Shown piece after piece: positions 55,288-64,000 of a DNA stretch of 64,000 nucleotides. The notes beneath the pieces were generated by a model. That model was not told the origin of the DNA. It saw only the letters and a program-made list of their open reading frames with translations, and searched no databases. The translations under genes and the position numbers were made by a program. The DNA comes from Cryptomeria japonica (lineage: Eukaryota; Streptophyta; Pinopsida; Cupressales; Cupressaceae): NCBI RefSeq assembly GCF_030272615.1, contig NW_026729188.1, positions 89,593-153,592 on the forward strand. The letters are read 5' to 3'. Each line of letters begins with the position of its first letter. Within the stretch, counting starts at the first letter, position 1.

Positions 55288-56773
55288 TGTTGAAGACATT
55301 CTTTGTGGGTAAGGAAATTTACAATGGCAAAGCCAACACATATAACACCAAATCACACTGTCGTTGTAGAAATAAAAAGATATTAATCTATCTAGGATTC
55401 TTTAGCATGTTAATACATTTATGCACGTTAGTCTTTTGAAACCATATATTTCACGTATAACCACCAATGGGAACGTAACTTCCAAAATAACCTACTAACC
55501 AATTTTTAATTATTTATTGAAAAATCATACTAAAAAATAATTTGTAATATAATAATAGAAAATTATCCCCTATTAGATTTATCCCAGTAAGTTTTGTGCA
55601 TTGTAAGAGTTTAACACAACCCTTATCGATACTTTGATGAATCACCTTCACGAATAATCCTCACTGACACAGGAAACACGAGACTAACTCCATGAACGGA
55701 TCTCCTAATTATAGAAACCACAAACCTCTACACAACATGAAACGGCGTAGCTTTTCCCAAACCTACTTGTATAATTAGAGAGAAACATTCCTCTGACATT
55801 CTAGACCTATCAAATCCCTCTACGGTGTTGCATATGACATAACAATTCTCCTTTGAGACTCCACATATCCTTCGAGTGTTTTGAATCCTTCCTCTATGGT
55901 TTAAATGAAGATCAACCAAATGCTGCTCTTTTGTACTAAACAGCAGCAATCAAATGTTGATACATCAAGTGTACTCATATGAAAATCCAATCCCCATCTT
56001 TTCTTAAGGGGCAAAAATGGAGAAGAATGCTTCTCATGCCATGAATCACCCCTGAGCAAGAAGCTAGCTCGATATAATATATTTCCTCCTATATCCATTT
56101 CCTCCGACCTCCTATGTGATCCTATTACACTATCCATTTGATATCTCACTAGAATCTCAAACAATACAACCATCTGAATTTGGAATCTTTGTCAAGTGTA
56201 ACATAGATGACTTGAACATTTGATTAATGTTGTAACGACACAAAACTAAATTATGATGGCATCCCTTTCTTCTTTTAAACAATCATCCTCAGGTTGGTGG
56301 CAGAATTCCCTTCGTCTTCAACTCACTACTTTTCGTAACGATGTTTATGTCAATTATTCTGATGTTGTTTCTAAGGATACGCAACCAATTATTCCTAGCT
56401 AGTAATCTTCTCCTATCTTGGTTGTTGTGGGTGTGTATTTGGGGTCGCTTTCTTCTTTGTCTACTACTTCCCAATTGCCCTTGGGAAATGCTACATCTAA
56501 TTTCCTTCTATTCCGATTATATCTGCTCCTCTTCATTCCAATATAGAATTACTTTCTTATATGCCTTTTCAGGGACTCTCTCCCTCCTCTTTCCCTTTTG
56601 GTTTTAAATTTTGACGGTGACCCATCTTGGACAATTGTACATAGCAGGAAAAAGGGTTCCCTTATTCAACAAAATATATACCCTTATTTAACCACGAGAA
56701 AATATTTAATTATGAAATTTAACTCCAAAATAATCTTTTCAAATACTCCCCTTTAATAAATTCTAAAACTCCT

Positions 56774-56804
<31 letters not shown>

Positions 56805-57877
56805 TCTTTACACATCTATATTGGTGTATCTTTTATAATGCATAAAAATCAGAGTTCAAACCATACACATTTGTCGTCTTATAAATATGTGCCATAACTC
56901 CAACTGACAATTAAATATTCAAACAATTCATTTTTCAATAAAAAAAGACATTCTGCTCGTACCTTAATCAGTTTATGTATTTGGTATAAACTTCTGCACT
57001 TCACTAGTGTTTAAAATAGAGAGATTAAAGACTAGTGCATTGACTTATTCCATGCCTAAATTTCCTTGTTATACATCAATAATTTCAGGTCTAAAATATC
57101 GATCTTTGGCTTCCACATAGGACCAACACATTATTTATAGTGTCTCCTGTCATTACTTCTCTGAGAAAGTGGATTACCTTATACTTTATATTCAAATCGC
57201 CTTGGACTTCTTATATCTCCGTCATCAATTAATTCACTATCTTTCTTGCAGATTTTATAATTAAATCAACAGTGGTCTTCCAAATCTATCATGCGGCCAA
57301 CAACCACCAATTCTCCACCAGTCTAAGCTAACCACATGCCGCACATTCCTCCTTCTCTATATCTATTTATTGTAATATCCATGCTATTTCTTCTTCTCCA
57401 CACGCCTAGGGAGATAAATTCAAAATTTTCTTCTTTGATCATGTACCACGCCTATTCACAAATTTTACACAAGGACCTAATTCACTTCAACATTAAACTT
57501 CCATTTCCACTGCAAATATTTATATACCATAATTTAGCTACAACTCACTCATAGGATCAAAACCATTGCATGCTCTAATACCAAGTTAATAATGTTGGAG
57601 ACAACACAAATAATACCAGATCACAAATTGTTTTTAGAAATAAAAGATATTAATTTATTTTGAATTTTTAAGGATAACTAGTAATGTGTTGTTCCACATT
57701 AGGCTTTTTAAAGGCTTGTATTTCTCATATATAAGCACCTACCAGATCGTAACTTCGCAACTAACCCGCTAACTTGCAATTATTTATTTATTCTAAAACC
57801 TTACTAAAAAATAACTATTCATTAAGTACTCTAGCAGAAGTAAGCAATATTTAAGAATCATTTTCTTAAGTCCAACA
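55288..57877 (-). mobile_element. Old non-autonomous LTR retroelement, unit 5
   Basis: Carried by the unit amplification. The preserved LTR is 57593-57877. It matches unit 3 at the internal variable sites. Confidence 0.55.
56779..56804 (+). repeat. (GT)13 microsatellite, unit 5
   Basis: Thirteen perfect GT repeats. Confidence 0.95.
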
Positions 57878-60716
57878 GAGACTACAAGTGCGAAATTTGT
57901 AGTTTCACTTAAATCATCTTCACTCTTATTTTTTACTATGAGTTTGCACAATCCTTTCCCTCCTACCAAGTTTGTAGGTTTAATATCAATGTTAAATAAT
58001 CTTGTACTTTGACGATCAATGTACTCCTTTCATTGAACCTAATCTCCTATTTAGTAAGAATAATTTTCACTATTCCATCAAGAGCATACACAATTAAATA
58101 TAATTTTAATATTTAAAATTGAGACTGATTAATCACCTTTACAGGAAAAAAGGTGTGTTTTCAACCAAATATACTATTTATAATGGCTTTTTGAAGAAGT
58201 TCTCTTGAATCTATTCCCCCATCATTTTTCTAAAGAATTATGATCGGCATGATGTGGTCAGATGCGTGGTGCTTTAAAACAATAAATTTGAATACCATGA
58301 TGGACTAAAATAGGGGTATTGGCCATGTTACTTTTAAGGCCGTCAAATTCTTTTACACATGGATAGATCTACTTGAATATGTCATATCCCTTTTAAAACC
58401 TGTTTATAATTTTTAGGTCATTCTTTAACTTCATAAAACTTCAAAGGGTGAATTAATTATAGTATCATCAAAAAGGTGACAAGATTATTATAGGGAGATT
58501 TTCGTTACAAGAGCATCATCAAAAAGAGCTATTAAGAAATTATAGTAGCTACCTACAAAAATCACTATGAAACCCTCCATTTCAAGCACCCAATAAATAG
58601 GAGAGTCTGTGTATAAAACCATAAAATTATAGATGGGAAACCATGAGATAAACCACCCAAAGTGTGATGCCCAAAATCCAAAGCCAAAATTCCAATATGA
58701 TTTAAGAGGCTATAAATATCATATTCCTTCCACCTATAATAAGCTCATCATGATCTACTCCCCCACATGGGTGCTTCACTGTCTCCAATCAAAAATAATT
58801 GATTATGCGCTAGAAGCAATCATAAGCTGGTCAAGCGTAACTCACTCTTACAAGGCTATTGTGCATATTAGATGAATTTACATTTCTATTTTGGGAAGCC
58901 CGTATTCTAGAGGTCGTAACTTCTGATACAAAAATTTGATTGAGATATTCTTTTTAAAATGATAGAGCTTTGAGGGATATGTGTCTCGTTCATAAGAGAG
59001 CTAAGGAAAAGCCATCTAGAATTATTTTTAAGTCAAAATATTAAATCTATTGACCAAAATTGAGATTCTATGTTCTCTAACTCAATTTTGTTTTTTGTAT
59101 TATTAGCATTAGGATGCAAGTTCAAGACACCTTTCCTAAAAAACTTCCACATTTCAAACACCTTGTAAGATAAAAGGTACTACAATCACTATTGACTAAT
59201 TTTGCTAGGAAAAAATATTCCTTTAGACTAATGTCACCTTCTAAAATTCTCTACGCTCACTACACTTCGCGGCGCATTTGTAACATTTTGAGAAGAGTCA
59301 ACTTTCTCAACCATCACCCTCTCATGCTCGACTGCCTAATAAAATGGTATTGAACATCAAAGTTCTCAATACTCACATGAAAAATTGAGATATTTGTTGG
59401 ATGTATGCCATAACCTCTTCAACATCGATCTATAACAGCTCCTTAACTCAGTCCCGCATATGTGCAAAGTTAAATTTTATATTATACTTCTAAACTTACA
59501 TTACATTAAGTGAGCCAAAAATGAGATTTCAAAACATGTGAGATGGAAAGTTCTAGATTACCAAAGAAAAATTTCTTAAATAAAAACCTAAATGAAAAAT
59601 GGAAATATCAATTTAAATAAAGAACTTGGTACCAGACGATGGATCTCCTTGCCCAAGATGTTATTGTGATGTATCAAAAACTTTAAAGGGCTTGCCTAGT
59701 TTTTATCCCACATACAAAATAGGAGATAAGAACAAATAAAGTAGCAAAGCAAGGGAGACCAAATCATACAAAAATTAAAATTAACTAACTCAAATGATTA
59801 AAATAATGAAATAGAAATGAGAAGGTAGAGAAGAGATAATACCTTCGTGAGGCTGAATAACCCCGAATAAAACCTACAATCAGGAAGAGATGAAATGTTG
59901 GGGCCCCTTAAGAGATCACAATGAATGGTTGAGCCCCTACTTTAGTTTCTCAACCTCCAAAGGAAGAGATGAAGATTAAAAAAGATGTGTCGTTTTATCC
60001 TCTGTGTTTCTAGGAGGTCGAATAATTCATAAAATCCCTAAATTCCACTCCCATGTCCACGGGGAGTCACAAACTAGTGTGTATATGTGTGGTCGAAAAG
60101 TTAGTGAAATCCCAAGGTGTCGAGTACAAGATAGGATTTAACGCTGATGGATAAAATTACATGAGAAGAATGAGAACTAATCTGTAAAACTAACAAGACC
60201 AAATTCACCTCAACTCTTTGGAGAAGCCAAGGCGACCAAGTAGGTTGTAGAGCGTTGCAACAACCTTCAAGAGAGTGTTATAAACGATAGCATATTCGCA
60301 AGAAGATTAAAATGCTCAAGATTGTTGCAGTGTGATTTTGATATGAAACATTTAGGGGATGACAAATATATCTTTGACATGGAAATCAATATAGATTGAG
60401 TTCAAGATTAATTTTTCTTAGTTATGGTATGCATGTGGAGGCTATTTTGTAGTGGTTATATGTGCATGAGTGCAATTTGGTGATTATTCCTTTTCCTGTC
60501 GATCATAAGTAGTCTTTGAATCAATGTCCTAGGTTAGATAATGATTTTCATATATTTAATATTTACCTCTCTAACATTTTTGTAATGACATACATTGGAA
60601 AATGGACACCCATGGGATCTTGGTAGGAATTATTTAGTTATTATTTTTTTTTTTATTGGTAAATTATTTGGTTATTATTATTCTCTAGGATACTTTAGAT
60701 ATTGTTAAGACCATAC

Positions 60717-60968
60717 CTTTTTTTTATAAAAACAAGTCAAGAATACATAAACGTTGGCATGTTTTCCTTTGTATAGCATATTACAACGATTTGAGTAAGC
60801 ATACACCTAAACCACAAGTCGCCTTCGGCTAAGCAGCCACGTACACTGGGATCCAGTCCATAAGGGATTGAACCTGTTGCGAAGGCGGCTCCGGGGATTT
60901 CAACCTTGGTGCATGGATTCTATATCACACACCATCGTCCTCACCAATTGAGCTACAACCCTTTGGCA
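60717..60968 (-). mobile_element. tRNA-derived SINE-like insertion, unit 6
   Basis: Carried by the unit amplification. It has A at 60740, shared with unit 3. Confidence 0.6.
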
Positions 60969-61853
60969 TTAAAACCATATTGAATAGGGTAGGTTACATA
61001 AATGTGAATGTCGATGCTGGGAGTTATAGCCATTGTTTGTCATAAGATAAATTGGCATTTTTCTTATGAATCGTTTGGGAGATATATTTGTGAGAGTGGA
61101 GCATCTTGTCACAATGGTGGGTGGCTCAGTCGCTTCCATCTTGATGATGGTGTGATGGTATTAAAGAGTGGTGACTATTGGGGTTATCTGTTCAGATTAC
61201 GGGAATTGTTTGTCATCTTTTAAATGATTTAGATTAACTTCCACCTCCTGAAGATAGCATAGAGATTTAAGGCCTTCCCTTTCAAGTATACATAAAAGAA
61301 AAGAAATCTAATCTTAGATAAAAGGAGAATTATTATTGTCAGCTAAATTAATCGGCTGTCCAGAACATAAGGCTCCTGTGTTATCTTCCAAATAACTTAA
61401 ATCGGCTTTAAAGAAAAAAGACATTGTCAATAAAAAGTTAAATATTCAAAACGTAGACTGCTTGGTCATTTTTCTAAATAATTTAAATTCACTTACCACT
61501 TCGTGAGCCAGATCCAGATGTTCGTGATTGAGACCTAGGAACGAAGGCAAAGGCACGGCCAGTACCATAGCCATCTCACTAGCCAGCATCTCCTGAGCCC
61601 ACACAAGTTCCGGTTCCAGGGCCAGCAGCGACTTCGTTGCTTACCCAGTTTCTGTTGATCCGATTGGTTAATCAGTCCTATCACCCGCTGTAGTATTCAA
61701 TTATTCAAAAACCTATTGTCATCTTCAAAACGAGTTAAATTGACTTTATAATTAAAAAAATACAAGCAGATCATCAAAAATCCAAGAATAAACAGTTTCT
61801 TTGGAAAAGCTAAATACTCTCCTAATCTCTGTTTCGCTCGCAGTTGTTAAGAT

Positions 61854-62136
61854 ACACGTTTAATTCATTTCACGTTTATATGCAAGACTTATCCGCAGAC
61901 CAGGCCGATAACGATAAGTCGTCTATCATATTCATTGAATCTGCGGCATCGCAGACCACGTAGGTCGTCTATCGTGTTCGTGTTAATTGCTTAGCTCAGT
62001 CACATTCCTTCCTGATGTGCATCTATATAAAGAGCTGCGCGCACCACAGCATTGCATAAAAGTAGTAACCAGTAACCAGCAGCCCGTTTCTTCTACTCCT
62101 TTTCAAGAGAACTTGTAGTGCAAATTTATAAGGAAA
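61854..62136 (+). promoter_or_regulatory. ACC oxidase promoter and 5' UTR, unit 6
   Basis: TATA box at 62024-62032. No difference from unit 1 seen. Confidence 0.65.
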
Positions 62137-63331
62137 ATGGGCGTTCCAGTGATTGACATGAAAAACATAGACGGAGGAGACAGAGAGGTGATCATGGCTG
62201 AAATAGCCAAGGCCTGCGAGAGTACTGGTTTCTTTCAGGTGAAAAACACAACTGATCATATTTTCTCATGTGCAAAACTTACTAATTATAGAGAAAACAG
62301 AGTTGAAGTGATTTCGTTTTGTGTTTGCAGCTTTTGAACCATGGCATAGAGCATGAACTCATGGACCGTGTAAAGAAAGTTTGCTCGGAGCATTACAAGC
62401 TTAACAGAGAGCAGAGCTTCAATGCCTCTTTGCCTGTAAGGTTGTTGAGCAACGCTCTTGACAGCGATAACGCTGATAAGATCGAGAACGTTGATTGGGA
62501 AGATGTTATTCAAATACATGAGATGCAGGAGACCAATTCATGGCCTTCCCAACCCAGTGATTTCAAGTACAACAACTCAACTATTTTGTGCACAATTCAA
62601 ACGTTTCTATAAATATAGAATAGAAAAAATTAATATGAGCATGATCTATATACAAGCGTTTCTGGTTTCTGGATATCGAAAAACAAAATACTAAGACATT
62701 ATATTGCATTTTTCTCAGGGAAACTATCCAGGAGTTTCGAAACAAGATATTTTCATTGACAGAAAAGCTGTTGGAAGTAATAAGTTTGAATCTGGGGCTA
62801 GAGAAAGAGTACCTGAAAGAGGCATTTGCGGGAGGAGAGAAGCCCTTCTTCGGCACCAAAGTGAGCCATTATCCTCCTTGCCCTAGACCGGACCTCATCA
62901 AGGGCATCCGTGCACACACAGATGCAGGTGGCCTCATTCTCTTATACCAAGACGATCAAGTGTCCGGTTTGCAGGTCCTCAATGATGGCACTTGGGTTGA
63001 CGTGCAACCCATTCCATACGCAATAGTTGTTGACATTGGGGACCAGTTGGAAGCCATCACTAACGGCAAATACACCAGCGCATGGCATCGCATTCTACCC
63101 ACTAAGAATGGCAACCGTTTCTCAGTGGCATCGTTTTATAATCCCTCATATAATGCCAAGGTCTATCCCGCATCTCAACTTACTGCTCAGACCGGTGATG
63201 AATTATCGGTTTATCCAGAGTATCCAGAGTATCTGTTTGGAGACTACATGCAGGTTTACAGCCACCAGAAATATGAAGCCAAAGAGCCACGATTCGAAGC
63301 TATGAGGATTGTGAATGTAGAATGCCAATAG
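62137..63331 (+). CDS. ACO: ACC oxidase, copy 6
   Basis: Exons are 62137-62238, 62331-62566 and 62719-63331. The gene is complete although its repeat unit is cut by the window end. The predicted protein is identical to copy 1. Confidence 0.93.
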
Positions 63332-64000
63332 AATAGAGCTCTATTTACCTCCTCCTCTCCTATTTCTGTTTCTGTGGCTACTGTCTTCCATCCATTTTGA
63401 TATTCCTCGTAATGTATTCCATCCATTTAAGGAATCTTTTCATCCATATATATGAATTTTTATCTATATATATCAAAGTGTTGTTTTATATAATTATAAA
63501 AGTGTTTCTTATAAAAAGATTCGTATATTGAGTTGTAGTTTGAACTCTTATATTTATCGATGTTTTTCTCTCACATAGAATTATCATAGCTAAGAACTGT
63601 GTTAGAACATTAAAATAGAAAGCATTCGTAATAATAATAGAATAGTTAACTCGTATAATCGAACATAAAAGTAATATTATAGGTTTCCAATCATGATGCT
63701 TTGTTTATATATCGAAAATTGAAATACGACTCGCAAATGCAGCCTCTCAGTATATTTCAAAGTTGAATATGACTGAAGAATGCAACCTCCCGTTATGTTT
63801 TAAATGCAGATATAACTAGCACATATATTCTAAACAAGACATCATTGCCATTAAACGTAACATAACAAAATATGCAAAGATAATTTCACACTAGACATAA
63901 GAAATTGAAATGAAACTATTAATTTCTCTACATTCTCAAAAGTTCAAGACCTTCTATTTTTCATGGCCACTTCAATACCTTCTATCATACTCGAGCACTA

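Larger units (their letters stand above)
48389..60484 (+). repeat. Array unit 5 (12096 bp)
   Basis: Complete unit. It has the unit-3 states in its 3' part (A at 56291, A at 56561, 13 GT repeats at 56779-56804) but G at 48644, unlike unit 3. I saw no private substitution. Confidence 0.95.
1..64000. repeat. Tandem array of a 12.1-kb unit carrying an ACC oxidase gene (5.3 copies, edges not seen)
   Basis: The same sequence recurs head to tail at offsets 0, 12098, 24194, 36290, 48388 and 60484. Every landmark recurs in the same order and strand: SINE-like insertion, promoter, three-exon gene, GC-richer block, LTR element, GT microsatellite. Copies differ at only about a dozen sites that I could find by eye, so amplification or homogenisation is recent. 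The unit start used here is simply the window edge. The true duplication junction cannot be placed, because no single-copy flank is present. Confidence 0.97.
60485..64000 (+). repeat. Array unit 6, partial (first 3516 bp)
   Basis: Cut by the window end. It includes a complete ACC oxidase gene and about 670 bp of 3' flank. At 60740 it has A, the state shared only with unit 3. The array therefore continues beyond the window. Confidence 0.95.

Noticed and set aside
1-64000. Ribosomal DNA array or satellite higher-order repeat
   Set aside because: The 12-kb period suggested rDNA, but no rRNA sequence is present and the unit has a spliced protein gene. Variant states show no consistent multi-unit period.
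1-64000. CRISPR, plasmid or other bacterial system
   Set aside because: GT-AG introns, a TATA promoter, SINE/LTR sequences and long gene-poor AT-rich spacers are those of a plant nuclear genome.
1-64000. Endogenous viral sequence
   Set aside because: No capsid, replicase or reverse transcriptase wording was found on either strand. The only retro-related traces are an LTR pair and a decayed frame.

Overview
The window is nuclear DNA from a seed plant. The evidence is a spliced plant-type gene for 1-aminocyclopropane-1-carboxylate (ACC) oxidase, the enzyme that makes ethylene, in AT-rich spacer containing a tRNA-derived SINE-like insertion and a decayed LTR element. The protein wording (N-terminus MGVPVIDMKN, the AWHRI iron-ligand context) reminds me of conifer ACC oxidases. 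That placement is inference from memory, at moderate confidence.

The whole window is a head-to-tail tandem array of one unit of about 12.1 kb. Units start, in the phase of the window edge, at 1, 12099, 24195, 36291, 48389 and 60485. Unit lengths are 12098, 12096, 12096, 12098 and 12096 bp, followed by a partial sixth unit of 3516 bp. By eye I found only about a dozen differences in 64 kb, so the copies are nearly identical. Both array edges lie outside the window.

Layout of one unit (unit-1 coordinates): a minus-strand tRNA-like SINE with imperfect target-site duplication (221-496); a decayed minus-strand glycine-rich exon-like fragment (1013-1167); a promoter with repeated elements and a TATA box (1370-1652); the three-exon ACC oxidase gene (1653-2847, 316 aa); AT-rich 3' flank (2848-4547); a pyrimidine-rich, GC-richer block full of short palindromes (4548-5100); AT-rich spacer with an old direct-repeat pair (5232-5514 and 6257-6427); an old, non-autonomous, Copia- or TRIM-like LTR element on the minus strand (about 6900-9491) that contains a decayed open frame and a (GT)13-14 microsatellite; and about 2.6 kb of unrecognised AT-rich spacer (9492-12098).

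The ACC oxidase gene is the only intact, recognisable gene. It occurs six times with identical predicted protein. The biological point is recent amplification of a hormone-biosynthesis gene together with its whole promoter, which would raise gene dosage for the last step of ethylene synthesis if the copies are expressed. The main alternative is a repeat artefact of assembly. Private and shared variants between units argue that several units are real, but copy number cannot be confirmed from sequence alone.
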